64,000 nt of DNA, taken from the NCBI GenBank assembly GCA_035906255.1, contig JAMIFM010000011.1, positions 1 to 64,000 on the forward strand, in the 5' to 3' direction. Source of the stretch: SB11 sp035906255 (GTDB lineage: Bacteria > Bacteroidota > Bacteroidia > UBA8524). The notes under the pieces are model-generated. The model worked only from the letters and a program-made list of their open reading frames with translations. It had not been told where the DNA came from and did not search any database. Numbering within the stretch: the first letter of the stretch is position 1; each line of letters starts with the position of its first letter. Position numbers and translations under genes: made by a program. This document shows positions 8,942-18,710 of the stretch, piece by piece.

Positions 8942-10915
8942 TTACACTCCTTTAAGGCTTTCAAGCATTTGTTTTACCCGTTGGTTGTTGGGATTGCGTT
9001 TAAGAATGCGTTGTAAAATCAATCGGGCTTTTGCGTACTCTTTCAGGTAATTGTATAGCCCTGCTTTGTTTAGCAAAGCGGGCTCATAATCAGGGTCTAA
9101 AGCAATGGCTTTATCATAGTGCTCATTAGCTTTGGCTATATTGCCTTGCAAAAAATATAAATAGCCAAGATTGGTGTGGCTTTGTGTATGTTTTGGATAG
9201 GCTTTTAATAAGTCTTCAAACAGTGTTTTAGCCTCCTCAGTTTTGTTTAACTCCAGTTTCACAGTGGCCAGCTTTGCAGTAAACTCAATATTTTGAGGGG
9301 CTTTTGAAACAGCAATGGCAAAGTATTTCTCTGCCTCAGTACTGTTTGCAGTGCTGTGATAGGCTTGCCCAATCCTATACGCAGTCCATGCATCCGGATT
9401 TTCAGCTTTTGGGGCATATTTTAACAATCCGCTGTAATCAACCCGTAAAAAAGCATGATGAATATAGTCTTTAGCAGGTGCATTGGCCTTTTGCAGGTAA
9501 AACAACGCCGAATCCAGCAATTCAAACTTTGAAGGCTCAAACTTCTCAAAATAACTCAAGTAAGCTCTGCCTTTGGTTAGTGCATCGGTATTTGGGTTAT
9601 TAACTGAGTAAATCCCCATAAAGCGTGCAACTTTATTGGCTTGTTCTGCACTTACTGTTTTCTTATCCGGCTTACGTATATAATGGTCGTGTACATTTAC
9701 GTGGGGAATATCAAGCGTTCCTGTACTGGGCATGTGGCAACTGCTACAATCGTTGTTAGCCTTCTTTCGTAGCACCTCCGTTTCAGTACAAGTTTTTTGT
9801 TGATGGCAGTTAATGCAAGCATCATTAAACACCTGTTTGCCTGTAACCTTTACTGATACGTGCGGGTTATGGCAAGTAATACAAGTAAGTTGCATTTTAC
9901 CCTGCGCCGCATTTTTATTACTGTTTATAAAGCAGTTACTCATTTGCAGCCTTTCAGCATGCGAGGCCATTATAAACGCCGTATCGCGGCCTTCGTAGCG
10001 GGGCATAAACACTTCAAAGTAATCGCTTAATACCATACCCGGCCTAAAATCAGTAAACTCCTTCCCTTCTTTCAACACCGCATTACCTTGTAAATGGCAA
10101 CGTTGGCAAAGGTCTATTTGACGTTGCCAGCTAAGTTTTCGGGGGTTTACAATGGTGTAGTCTATTTCCTTCGAGGTATCCACTAATTTTCCCGCTTGTA
10201 CTTGGGCTACGTGCAATTGTCCGGGGCCATGACAACGCTCACAATCAATACCGCCGGGTATTTTTGTAAAACGGTTTTCAGAGCCTTGCACAAAACCGGG
10301 CAAACCGTTGTGGCAACTCATACACTCTAAACCTATAATCCGGCTAAAACGGGTATTATGTCCGTCTTCAAAACCGGGAGGTAAATCCCATTTCCCTTTT
10401 TGCGCATACCAAGTAAGCGGAGCTTGATTTAAATACCCGTTGGTTTCTATAATATGGGAGTTGGTATGTTGTCCTGAACCTACAATATAGCTGATACGCT
10501 CTACCCTTTTGTGCACGGTATCCTTCCCCTCAAGCCTATATTCTTTAATATAAAACTCATTGCCTGCCCAATAGGGTTGGTAATAAAAATCGCGGTATTT
10601 ATCATACACAGCTCCGTGTTTAAAGTTAGCTGCACTTTTTTCGGGAGTAGCTTTATCAAACGATAACCCCATGCCTGTATGCACAAACGTACTGTGTTTA
10701 TCAGTATGGCAAGCTCGGCAGGTATTCATACCCACATATTTTACCGTATCGTGATGGTTTAGATAAGCCAATGCTTGCTGATTGCCGTCATCACTCTTGG
10801 GTTGGCAACAAAAGTGAATACACACCCCTGCAAAAGCAAAAAGGGCAACCAACAACAGTACTATTTGCGGCCTGCGAAGCATTTGTTTTTTGTGGTAACG
10901 AAGTAATAGCTTCAA
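8942..10915 (-). CDS. seven-haem c-type cytochrome with C-terminal TPR repeats
   Basis: A 657-residue exported protein. An N-terminal hydrophobic segment (about 18-36) would anchor or export it; the FAGVC and HFCC stretches are not good lipoboxes. Seven CXXCH haem sites are visible at residues 66-70, 198-202, 225-229, 270-274, 345-349, 367-371 and 390-394. The long spacing between the first and second, and conserved loose histidines (HTGMG, GSGQH, CHNPH), fit the cytochrome c554/octahaem-like superfamily. From about 490 to 650 there are four or so TPR units (YRIGQAYHSTANSTEAEKYF, NLGYLYFLQGNIAKANEHYD). It probably works in periplasmic electron transfer; the acceptor (nitrite, sulfur or oxygen species) cannot be told. 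Confidence 0.85.
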   Translation of the reverse strand: MKLLLRYHKKQMLRRPQIVLLLVALFAFAGVCIHFCCQPKSDDGNQQALAYLNHHDTVKYVGMNTCRACHTDKHSTFVHTGMGLSFDKATPEKSAANFKHGAVYDKYRDFYYQPYWAGNEFYIKEYRLEGKDTVHKRVERISYIVGSGQHTNSHIIETNGYLNQAPLTWYAQKGKWDLPPGFEDGHNTRFSRIIGLECMSCHNGLPGFVQGSENRFTKIPGGIDCERCHGPGQLHVAQVQAGKLVDTSKEIDYTIVNPRKLSWQRQIDLCQRCHLQGNAVLKEGKEFTDFRPGMVLSDYFEVFMPRYEGRDTAFIMASHAERLQMSNCFINSNKNAAQGKMQLTCITCHNPHVSVKVTGKQVFNDACINCHQQKTCTETEVLRKKANNDCSSCHMPSTGTLDIPHVNVHDHYIRKPDKKTVSAEQANKVARFMGIYSVNNPNTDALTKGRAYLSYFEKFEPSKFELLDSALFYLQKANAPAKDYIHHAFLRVDYSGLLKYAPKAENPDAWTAYRIGQAYHSTANSTEAEKYFAIAVSKAPQNIEFTAKLATVKLELNKTEEAKTLFEDLLKAYPKHTQSHTNLGYLYFLQGNIAKANEHYDKAIALDPDYEPALLNKAGLYNYLKEYAKARLILQRILKRNPNNQRVKQMLESLKGV

Positions 10916-11036
10916 AAGTTCAGATGCAAACTAATTTCATGTATAAATAAATACAGCAACGCAACCTTTAAAAACTTTTGTTTGTCTAAAACGTGTAAGG
11001 CATATTAACCTATTGCCTAACATTGAACTAATAACT

Positions 11037-13124
11037 ATGAAACACTTAAAGGGCGGCTTATTTCTGTTTTTTATCTTATCAGCTATCGTTGCATTTGCCC
11101 AACACGAGCGCGACAACTGGTATTTTGGTAATAATGCTGCCATAAAATTTAACGGAACAAACCTCACTCCTTCCGTTGCAAATGACTGTGCGATGAAGAC
11201 CCGCGCATCGGCCACTATCTCTGATGAAACCACAGGCCAGTTATTATTTTATACCGATGGTGTAAGTGTTTGGAATAAGTTTCACGCACTAATGCCCAAC
11301 GGAAGCGGATTAATTAATGAAACTAACGCTCAAGGTACGCTGATAGTTCCATTCCCCGGCCAAAAAGGCAAGTACTTTGTGTTTACTGTAAACGCATCAA
11401 AAACACTCAGCTATTCAATAATTGATGTGGCAGAAAATGGCGGACTGGGTAATGTGATTTCAAAAAATAATATAGTAGCTCAAAAAATTGCTTACAGTTT
11501 TACAGCAGTTAGGCAATCGGTAAACAATGGTTATTGGTTGGTAACCCATAGCAACGGCGATATTGCCAATAATTCATTTTTTTGTTTTCCGATTACCGAA
11601 ACAGGAGTTAGTACAATACCCACAGAAACCAAAATAGGGGTTTTGGGAAGAAATTTTGGCGATATAGTAAGTAATGCTAAAGGTGATAAAATAGTAATTA
11701 CACATTACGCTGACACGCTGAATGCTTATACAATGGTGTTTGATTTTGATAAGTTTTGCGGGCAGCTAAGTAATCCTATTGTATTGCACAGAAATATAAA
11801 GTGGGATTACGCCTACGGCATTGCGTTTTCTCCTGATGATAGTAAACTATATGTTGCTTACTCGTACATGGAAAGTCAAGTGGTGCAATACAGCGGCCTT
11901 AATTTTAGCAATTGGGCCATTGCGGCTACTGATGGCCAAAACCTGAACAACCTGATGTTGGGTCCCGACGGAAAATTATACATTACTACCCACGATAATT
12001 CTATCCCCTCGCCTGTTATTGATGTAATAGAATTTCCAAACAATCCTGCGGCCACCTGTGGATATAAGAAAGATGCGTTGCATTTGGGTGTAGGACGTAC
12101 CAGCAACTTTGAGTTTCCTAATTTTATAAACGATACCAGCAAACATTTTATCGATGCTCCTGATTATGGTATCACGTTTTCGTTTACCAATACTTGTTTA
12201 GGTGATAGCGTAAAATTTACTATTCACAGTAATTTCACAGCCGATTCGGTACGATGGAACTTTAGCGATTTTGCCTGCCCGCCCGAAGAAAACACATCCT
12301 CATTATTAAGCCCGAAACATAAATACAGCAGTATTAACAGTTTCGTAGCCACATTGAACTGGTACCGGTGCGGTATTGAGTTGTTTATGGCCAAGCGGGT
12401 AATTATTGTGGTAGCTGATGAGGTTTCTCTTGGCAACGACACTATGGTTTGCAAGGGTGACAGTATTGTACTTACGCTTACAGGGCAAGGCCCTAAACAA
12501 TTATGGAGTACGGGTGAAACAACGCCCGAAATAACTGTGAAAAAAGGAGGAACTTATTGGGTGAAGGTAGATAACGGGTTGTGTAGCGGTGAGGATACGA
12601 TTATGGTAATTGAGCATCCTAATTTAATGGTGGACATTGGCAATGAGTATTCGATTTGTGATGATAGCTCGGAATTACTGAAGCTGGATGCGGGCAAAGG
12701 ACACAACTATTATAAATGGACACCAACGGGCGATACTACGCAGTGGATTATTGTGAGCAAAGCAGGGGATTATTTTGTGATGGTGGAAGATAATAACGGT
12801 TGCAAAGCGAGCGACGGAGCCACTGTGAAACGCTTGTGTGATTTTTCTTTTTATATGCCTACTGCTTTTAGCCCTAACGGTGACGGGAAAAACGATGTTT
12901 TTGCGCCTGTTTTCTCTGACATTACTGATTATAAGATTGAAATTTTTGACCGATGGGGAGCAAAAGTGTTTGAAAGCAACAACCCTGCTCAAGGCTGGGA
13001 TGGTACTATTAAGCAACAAGCAGCTAATGACGGGGTTTATATATGGCAACTATCATTTAAAGGACTTCAAAACAAACAATTACGCAACTATAACCACAAA
13101 GGCACAGTACAATTACTGAGGTAA
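11037..13124 (+). CDS. secreted protein with T9SS type B (gliding-associated, CHU_C) sorting domain
   Basis: A 695-residue protein with signal peptide MKHLKGGLFLFFILSAIVAFA. It starts HERDNWYFGNNAAIKFNGTN, a pattern seen in many Bacteroidota surface propellers; residues about 25-365 are propeller-like (LLFYTDGVSVWNK, AYGIAFSPDDSKLYVAYS, LMLGPDGKLYITTHD). A PKD-like stretch (about 380-460) and two Ig-like segments follow, the latter with LGNDTMVCKGDSIVLTL and DDSSELLKLDAG. The last 85 residues are a clear type B tail: FYMPTAFSPNGDGKNDVFAP, YKIEIFDRWGAKVFES, GWDGTIK, NDGVYIWQLSF and GTVQLLR. It should be exported by T9SS. ATG 11037 is chosen because the signal peptide starts there. Confidence 0.85.
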   Translation: MKHLKGGLFLFFILSAIVAFAQHERDNWYFGNNAAIKFNGTNLTPSVANDCAMKTRASATISDETTGQLLFYTDGVSVWNKFHALMPNGSGLINETNAQGTLIVPFPGQKGKYFVFTVNASKTLSYSIIDVAENGGLGNVISKNNIVAQKIAYSFTAVRQSVNNGYWLVTHSNGDIANNSFFCFPITETGVSTIPTETKIGVLGRNFGDIVSNAKGDKIVITHYADTLNAYTMVFDFDKFCGQLSNPIVLHRNIKWDYAYGIAFSPDDSKLYVAYSYMESQVVQYSGLNFSNWAIAATDGQNLNNLMLGPDGKLYITTHDNSIPSPVIDVIEFPNNPAATCGYKKDALHLGVGRTSNFEFPNFINDTSKHFIDAPDYGITFSFTNTCLGDSVKFTIHSNFTADSVRWNFSDFACPPEENTSSLLSPKHKYSSINSFVATLNWYRCGIELFMAKRVIIVVADEVSLGNDTMVCKGDSIVLTLTGQGPKQLWSTGETTPEITVKKGGTYWVKVDNGLCSGEDTIMVIEHPNLMVDIGNEYSICDDSSELLKLDAGKGHNYYKWTPTGDTTQWIIVSKAGDYFVMVEDNNGCKASDGATVKRLCDFSFYMPTAFSPNGDGKNDVFAPVFSDITDYKIEIFDRWGAKVFESNNPAQGWDGTIKQQAANDGVYIWQLSFKGLQNKQLRNYNHKGTVQLLR

Positions 13125-13212
13125 TGTGTTCTTCAAATATTTTAGTTGGTATTGGTAATAGGTTTTGGCATTTTTATTGAAACCTATATACTTGTATAAA
13201 ATTTAACGTTTG

Positions 13213-13716
13213 ATGAAGAAACTGATAATACCCATTTTGGCCTTTTTGTTTGCCTTGCCGGCAATGGCGCAAAACCGTATCCCCGATGTAGCTTTGAAAG
13301 ACCTTAACGGTAATACGGTAAAGGTCTCAGAAGTTGCCGACAGCGGAAAAATTGTAGTGGTAAATTTTTGGGCTACATGGTGCGGTCCCTGCCTAAAAGA
13401 GCTTACCAACATTAATGAGGTGATTGCCGAGTGGAAAGAAAAATACAATATTGAGTTTATTGCAGTTTCTATCGACGACTCTCGTACTACACAAAAAGTA
13501 AAACCCTTTGTTGAAGCTAAAAACTGGGTAGGCTATAAAATATTATTGGACGTAGCATCAGACTTAAAACGTGCAATGAATGTACTTGACCCCCCTTATA
13601 CATTTGTGTACGACCAAAAAGGCAACTTATATTACAGTCACCCCGGCTACCAAGAAGGAGCAGAAATTGAATTGGAAGACAAGATAGCCGAGCTGGCTAA
13701 ACTAAATAAGAAATAA
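13213..13716 (+). CDS. TlpA/ResA-like periplasmic thioredoxin
   Basis: A 167-residue protein with a signal peptide cleaved after AMA (about residue 19) and one thioredoxin fold. The active site WCGPC has cysteines 57 and 60 in the context VVVNFWATWCGPCLKEL, typical of TlpA/ResA-type reductants in cytochrome c maturation or envelope disulfide repair. A cis-proline is present in LDPPYTFVYD. It stands alone with a strong terminator 25 bases downstream. The ATG at 13213 is preceded by an in-frame TTG; the ATG is the simpler start. Confidence 0.85.
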   Translation: MKKLIIPILAFLFALPAMAQNRIPDVALKDLNGNTVKVSEVADSGKIVVVNFWATWCGPCLKELTNINEVIAEWKEKYNIEFIAVSIDDSRTTQKVKPFVEAKNWVGYKILLDVASDLKRAMNVLDPPYTFVYDQKGNLYYSHPGYQEGAEIELEDKIAELAKLNKK

Positions 13717-13740
13717 GCACCTTATAAATTATTAATAGAA

Positions 13741-13771
13741 GCCCGTTACAAAACTGTAACGGGCTTTTTTG
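13741..13771 (+). terminator. intrinsic terminator of the TlpA-like gene
   Basis: GCCCGTTAC (13741-13749) and GTAACGGGC (13756-13764) form a perfect 9-bp stem with a six-base loop, followed by six T residues. Confidence 0.9.
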
Positions 13772-13794
13772 TTGGTACTTGTCCTTTGAAAGGC

Positions 13795-14000
13795 TCAGGA
13801 AACCTGCCACAACTATCGTCATTGCGAAAAACCGCTTTTGGGTTTTGAAGCAATCTGTTGCCTATACCTTGGGATTGCTTCGGGAGACCTCGCAATGACG
13901 AACAATAGCCCGTCATGCTGAACGATAAGTGAAGCCCCTTTGAGTAATGCTGTTAACATAGTTATCATAGGGTTCTTCGCTACGCTCAGGAAGACAGAAT
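13795..14000. repeat. intergenic repeat island with a MITE-like unit
   Basis: The 383-base gap between 13716 and 14100 holds no gene. Its core unit (13817-13900) has perfect 11-bp inverted ends, CGTCATTGCGA and TCGCAATGACG. Bases 13811-13859 recur in inverted orientation at 41506-41554 with about two mismatches. A CGTCATGCTGA stretch and an inward GTTCTTCGCTACGCTCAG segment follow; related GGTTCTTCGCTGCGCTCAG text occurs near 56105. No transposase is encoded. Confidence 0.7.
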
Positions 14001-14028
14001 AGGACTTGATGATTTCGCTTCACACAAT

Positions 14029-14065
14029 GAAAAAGGGCTGCTCAAAAATTGAGACAGCCCTTTTA
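14029..14065 (-). terminator. intrinsic terminator of the large T9SS protein gene
   Basis: AAAGGGCTG-CTCAA and TTGAG-A-CAGCCCTTT form a long stem with one bulged base, flanked by A and T runs on both sides. It could stop transcription from either direction; the nearest gene using it is the minus-strand gene at 14100. Confidence 0.8.
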
Positions 14066-14099
14066 TACTAAAAGCTATTGATAGTAGGTAATTGATAGG

Positions 14100-17000
14100 T
14101 TATTTAATGATAACAAGTTTTTCGGTTGAAACTACTTGGTTGTTTACCGTCATGCGGGCAAAGTAAACGCCGCTTTCAAGGGTTGCGGTATTCAACGCAA
14201 TATTGTTTTTACCGGCAGGCATTGTTTGTCCAATCACTTTATTACCTGCTATATCATATATTTCAAATACCACTTCATTGGCATTATCAATCGTATATTC
14301 TACTGTTAACAAATCAGCAGCAGGGTTAGGATAAAGTTTGCAAGCAGTACTAACGGTTTCTTCAATTCCGGTAGTAGGTATTACGGGCAAATTGTTTTTC
14401 ACCTCATACACTGCAATAGTTCCGCTTATTTCGTTGGCTACAATTACGTACCCTTTGCCTGTTGGGCTGGCTTTAGGGCTAACATACACAATACCTTCAG
14501 GGCCGTGATCGCCTGTAAAGCTGGTTGTACTGCGGTTATTTTTATAATCGCTGAAAGTAGGTGCAGTTGGGTCGGTAATATTATATGCCATTACACCGCC
14601 TACACGTTCCAATGCAACAAAAGCAAACGTTTTTCCTGATATAGTTGCTAAAGTAAGACCTTCCGGTTCGGGGCCTTTAGCGCGGCTACGTGATTTAAAT
14701 CCGTTGCCCTCGTTATCTGCGTTGAACAATACACCGTAAGTAGCATCAGCCGCCGTAATGGTTTCAAAATCATCACCACTGTCAAACACACGGGTTTTGG
14801 TAGTAGCATTAAATATTGAGAATGAACGGGCACCCACCATAAACAGTTCATCAAAATCACCGTCGGTATCAGTATCGCCTTGCAGGTTGGTGATACGTAA
14901 ACGACCTAAGTTGTGGGCTTGCTGCAACATTGCTGCCTGAGGGAATTTAGCAGAATCCAATTTCACAGCACCAACAGTTGTGCGCTCGGTTAAACCTGCG
15001 TATTCTTTTTCATCTCCCTCATTTGCAGTTACCAAATAAGTAGTGCCATTTACGGCATAATTACCAATAGCATCGGCTAAAAAGAAGCTCTTAATCGGCC
15101 AGTTGCTGTTTAGTATAACACCGTTATTGTCTGATGCGTCAAAACCATTGCCCATTGCTGAGAAGTCTTTTGTGCCAAAGCTCCATACCGAAGTTGCAGT
15201 AGCATTGGTAAGGTTAATTTCAGCAACGGCGTTGTTTTCTTGCAAAGTAACCCATGCCGTTTTTGAATCAGGTGATATAGTAATGAACTCAGGTTCAAAA
15301 TCCTGAGCCAAGGTACTAGTGGCTTTCAGTTTACGAACTCCTGATGCGATAAGGGCTGTTTCTTGGCTGTTAAACCCTGCAAACGAAACCGTAGTTACAT
15401 TGGCTTGTGTAAGGTTTGTAATACCGCCGCTAATATCTATAATGCTCACTGAACCTTCAGGGTCAACTGTGTAAGCATCGTTAGGCTGGCCTTCGTTGGC
15501 TGTCATCACTTTAGAGCCATCAGGGCTGAATGTAACCATATCAGGCAATGCGCCTACGGTAACTTGTTTTTGGAAATCACCATTGGTATTAAAGAACACC
15601 ACAGAACCGTCTAATTGTTCGTTAGCATTAGGGCTGGCAGTAGCTACAATACCGTTTTTAACGGCTACGCTGGTAATACCTCCGTAAGTGCTCATATCAA
15701 TTGATTTAATCAACGTGATATTGGCAGGATTGCTGAAATCAGAAATATCTAACCTGTCTTGGATTGCGCTGATTGAGAACAAACGTTTTGTGGCCGAATC
15801 GAAAATAACAATCTCGCAAGTGCTTGAACCCACAACAGGCTCGAAGCTGGTAATGTGACTCAACTCTATTTCTTTCGTAGCCACAGGAGCTTTACGGTCG
15901 TTATCTTTAATATAAACAGTTAGCAAATTGCTGCCTGTAATTGAAAGTCCGGCAGGAGCTTCAAGGGCTAACGTAAAATATTCATCTTGTTCGTTCAGGT
16001 TATCATCAGTCACAGGTATATTAATTACGTGTGATGTAGTAGCACCTGTAATGGTAAGCGTTTGGTTAACGTAATTAAAATCTGTAGCTGAGGCAGTATT
16101 AAATGCTGCTCCTTTTAATACAAGGTTTACGGTTGAGTTAGATGGGTTTTTAACATTTACTGTTACTACTGCTGTTCCCGCGTTTTCGTTAACAGTTATA
16201 AACGATTTTGCAAAAGAAACTTCGGTGTTGTAGGTAAACGAAAATTTATAAGGGCAAAGCATTGTGTTGCCTTCGCTGTCTTTAACATTGGTAACGGTAA
16301 TTGACAATGTGGTAGCAGGTGTAAACGGAGAGTTGTAAGTAAGTGTTAACGTATCGGCCAATATACCGTTATTGGTTTTTGTAATGCTAACCAAACCGCT
16401 GATGCCTGTAAAATTGGCTGTGTTAGTAGCTGTAGTATTATCCAAATCGCGGCTAAAGAATACCTGAACGGTGGTTTGGTTGATTATTTTAGTACCAAGC
16501 ACCGCAGGAGGGCCGGGGAAATTCCATGTTGGCCATGTTTGGGGTGCTGTTGCTGAAGCTGTACCTACCCAATTGGCAGGATTTAAGATAGCGGTACGCA
16601 ATTGGGCTGGTGTACCGGTTTGTGTGCCGGTGTAATATGCGTTAACAGTATTGCCTGCTACGTTACCATTAATGGTGCTGCCGTTAAGAGCAGTTTGCCC
16701 ATCTGTTAGTGTTGCAGGTATTTTTGAGCTGCCTCCTGAGCATGAAGTATTTGCTGTAAGCCATTCGTTTGATGAAAGTGCAGTAATATACTTAGGGTTA
16801 GCGGGAGTACCTGTATAAACAATAAACTGGTCGCCACCTGAACCAAGGCCAAAATTGCTTCCGGTTATCGTTCCTTTATTTGCTAAAGGAACATCGTTTT
16901 TAATGCTAATAATTGAACCCGCAGGTATGCACTCGTTTGCAGGGGCAGTCCATACAAAACCACCTGCGCATTGGGCAGGTATGTTATCCGTATATTTTGC

Positions 17001-18086
17001 ATCGGTAATGTTTATCATGGTTCCGGGCAAAATATCTACAAAGGTTAAAAGGGCTACTTCATCATCGGTTGCAGTTGCATTCATACGGTAAGCCACAGGT
17101 ACTATATCACCTGCATTAAACTGGGTTTGAACAGCAATAGTGGTAAACGTTGCTGATTGCAATGCAGTAACCGCATTGTCGCTCATATCTTCCACACTAT
17201 TAGCTTTTAACGCCACATAGTATTTTTGATTATTAAGCAAGTTGGCTGTTGGAGTAATAATTATATCGTTACCGCTCACAGTAGCATCAAAAGTAACGGC
17301 AGTGCCGCTTGCATTATTCAAACGTAGTTCTACCAAAGCATCCACATTGGTATTGCTTAGCGCCGTATTATTAATTAACCTTACAGGCTCGTTAAATGAA
17401 ATTCTCGGTTTGGTGGTTACATCCAAATGCAGGGCTGCATCAGCAGGGGTAAAAGTAACTACAGGAGCAGTTACATCAGGTCCTGACCCTGTACCTTCAG
17501 CAGTAAAGTTGTCAAAACGGTTGTTGCCGCCTGTACCGCCTGAGCCTGCTTCAAACGTAATACGTACTTTAAAGTTGGCATTGTTATCAACAGCAGTTAT
17601 CGCTGAAAAATCAAGCGTTTGAACAGTAGGATTTCCATCAACTGGAAAAACATCAGGAAATGTATTATAACTTGTTCCGTCGGTAGTATATTCAATTTTT
17701 TGAGTACCTGCTCCTGAGCCCGAACGACGAGTACCGTATTTAACCACGATATCAGTATATCCTGTTGTTGGCATTGAAACCACCAAGGTTCCGCCAATGG
17801 GCGTATTAAAACGCAAGTGAGTACTTGATGCGTCACTATTGCGAGCATTGGGGTTAGTTACCTCAAAACCTTGGTCAATATTACTGGTTATTTGTATAAC
17901 ACTGGTACCCCCTTGTATGTGCTGAATGGATGCACCTGATACCAAAGATGAGGTTACGGTTAACAAATCGCCTTCTGTAGCGGAATTGTTAAAATTCCAA
18001 TAATGAATAAGTGTTTGTGCGTGGCTTGTATTTGCTACGAAAGCGAATAACAACCAACTGAAAATCAGAGTTATTTTTCTTCTCAT
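14100..18086 (-). CDS. 1328-residue mosaic secreted protein: choice-of-anchor I domain, Calx-beta, Ig-like, T9SS type A tail
   Basis: Signal peptide about 1-23 (MRRKITLIFSWLLFAFVANT). Then a jelly-roll-like region ending near 195 (GGTGGNNRFDNFTAEGTG), and a Big_5 Ig-like domain about 205-315 (TAPVVTFTPADAALHLDVTT). A lamin-tail-like domain (about 325-515) and another Ig-like domain (about 525-625) follow. A Calx-beta domain is at about 628-735 with the Ca-binding-type ending DDNLNEQDEYFTLAL and VYIKDND. The choice-of-anchor I propeller (about 740-1235) shows MVTFSPDGSKVMTANEGQPN, DDFETITAADATYGVLFN and GPEPEGLTLA. The tail ends with LYPNPAADLLTVEY and GVYFARMTVNN. Choice-of-anchor I proteins resemble alkaline-phosphatase-like surface proteins, but no reaction is established here. 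Confidence 0.85.
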   Translation of the reverse strand: MRRKITLIFSWLLFAFVANTSHAQTLIHYWNFNNSATEGDLLTVTSSLVSGASIQHIQGGTSVIQITSNIDQGFEVTNPNARNSDASSTHLRFNTPIGGTLVVSMPTTGYTDIVVKYGTRRSGSGAGTQKIEYTTDGTSYNTFPDVFPVDGNPTVQTLDFSAITAVDNNANFKVRITFEAGSGGTGGNNRFDNFTAEGTGSGPDVTAPVVTFTPADAALHLDVTTKPRISFNEPVRLINNTALSNTNVDALVELRLNNASGTAVTFDATVSGNDIIITPTANLLNNQKYYVALKANSVEDMSDNAVTALQSATFTTIAVQTQFNAGDIVPVAYRMNATATDDEVALLTFVDILPGTMINITDAKYTDNIPAQCAGGFVWTAPANECIPAGSIISIKNDVPLANKGTITGSNFGLGSGGDQFIVYTGTPANPKYITALSSNEWLTANTSCSGGSSKIPATLTDGQTALNGSTINGNVAGNTVNAYYTGTQTGTPAQLRTAILNPANWVGTASATAPQTWPTWNFPGPPAVLGTKIINQTTVQVFFSRDLDNTTATNTANFTGISGLVSITKTNNGILADTLTLTYNSPFTPATTLSITVTNVKDSEGNTMLCPYKFSFTYNTEVSFAKSFITVNENAGTAVVTVNVKNPSNSTVNLVLKGAAFNTASATDFNYVNQTLTITGATTSHVINIPVTDDNLNEQDEYFTLALEAPAGLSITGSNLLTVYIKDNDRKAPVATKEIELSHITSFEPVVGSSTCEIVIFDSATKRLFSISAIQDRLDISDFSNPANITLIKSIDMSTYGGITSVAVKNGIVATASPNANEQLDGSVVFFNTNGDFQKQVTVGALPDMVTFSPDGSKVMTANEGQPNDAYTVDPEGSVSIIDISGGITNLTQANVTTVSFAGFNSQETALIASGVRKLKATSTLAQDFEPEFITISPDSKTAWVTLQENNAVAEINLTNATATSVWSFGTKDFSAMGNGFDASDNNGVILNSNWPIKSFFLADAIGNYAVNGTTYLVTANEGDEKEYAGLTERTTVGAVKLDSAKFPQAAMLQQAHNLGRLRITNLQGDTDTDGDFDELFMVGARSFSIFNATTKTRVFDSGDDFETITAADATYGVLFNADNEGNGFKSRSRAKGPEPEGLTLATISGKTFAFVALERVGGVMAYNITDPTAPTFSDYKNNRSTTSFTGDHGPEGIVYVSPKASPTGKGYVIVANEISGTIAVYEVKNNLPVIPTTGIEETVSTACKLYPNPAADLLTVEYTIDNANEVVFEIYDIAGNKVIGQTMPAGKNNIALNTATLESGVYFARMTVNNQVVSTEKLVIIK

Positions 18087-18222
18087 ATAGATTTTTTTTG
18101 TGCTTGCAATGCTATTATCACAACATCACCAAAGGGTTATTCATAAATTATGATACCATCACCCAAACGTTACGAAAACATTTACACCACACCTTGCTCC
18201 CTCATTATTAACCGCTTCTGCA

Positions 18223-18230
18223 TATTTTTG
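18223..18230 (+). promoter_or_regulatory. TAnnTTTG promoter element upstream of the DinB gene
   Basis: TATTTTTG matches the Bacteroidota -7 consensus TAnnTTTG, 21 bases before the ATG at 18252. No clear -33 TTTG partner is seen. Confidence 0.45.
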
Positions 18231-18251
18231 TGTATTAACTTTTAAAAAGCT

Positions 18252-18710
18252 ATGAAGAACATACCTGAAACCTTTGCTATTCATAACCGTATCAACTTGT
18301 ACTTGCTTGACTCAATTGAAGTTGACGCACTCAATGATAAAGCATTAGGTAAAGGCCGTAGCGTGGGGGAACAATGGGCGCACTTGCACAATGTACGTTT
18401 GATGTGGATTGAAGCCGCTTTGCCCAAGTTAAAAGAGGGATTAAACAAAATTGAGAAAGAACAGTCCACAGATAAGGCACTGTTAAAAGCTTCGTTAGAA
18501 GTATCGGGAAAAGCAATAGAGCAACTGATTGAAGAAGGGCTTGCTACAGGGAAAATCAAAGGATTTAAACCACATCCTGAAGCTTTTTTGGGCTACATTA
18601 TTGCGCATGAAGCTCATCACAGAGGACAAATCGTGCTTATTCTTAAACTAAACGGACATCCGATAGATAAAAAAACAGGATTTGGAATGTGGGAATGGGG
18701 CGTAAGGTAA
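18252..18710 (+). CDS. DinB-family metal-binding protein
   Basis: A 152-residue, all-helical protein of the DinB/YfiT type. The expected three-histidine metal site can be seen as His44 (GEQWAHLHNVR), with His119 and His123 in IIAHEAHHRGQI. DinB relatives include thiol-dependent S-transferases using bacillithiol or mycothiol, and many of unknown function; the substrate cannot be read here. It is a single-gene unit between the large T9SS gene and the M16 protease. Confidence 0.85.
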   Translation: MKNIPETFAIHNRINLYLLDSIEVDALNDKALGKGRSVGEQWAHLHNVRLMWIEAALPKLKEGLNKIEKEQSTDKALLKASLEVSGKAIEQLIEEGLATGKIKGFKPHPEAFLGYIIAHEAHHRGQIVLILKLNGHPIDKKTGFGMWEWGVR

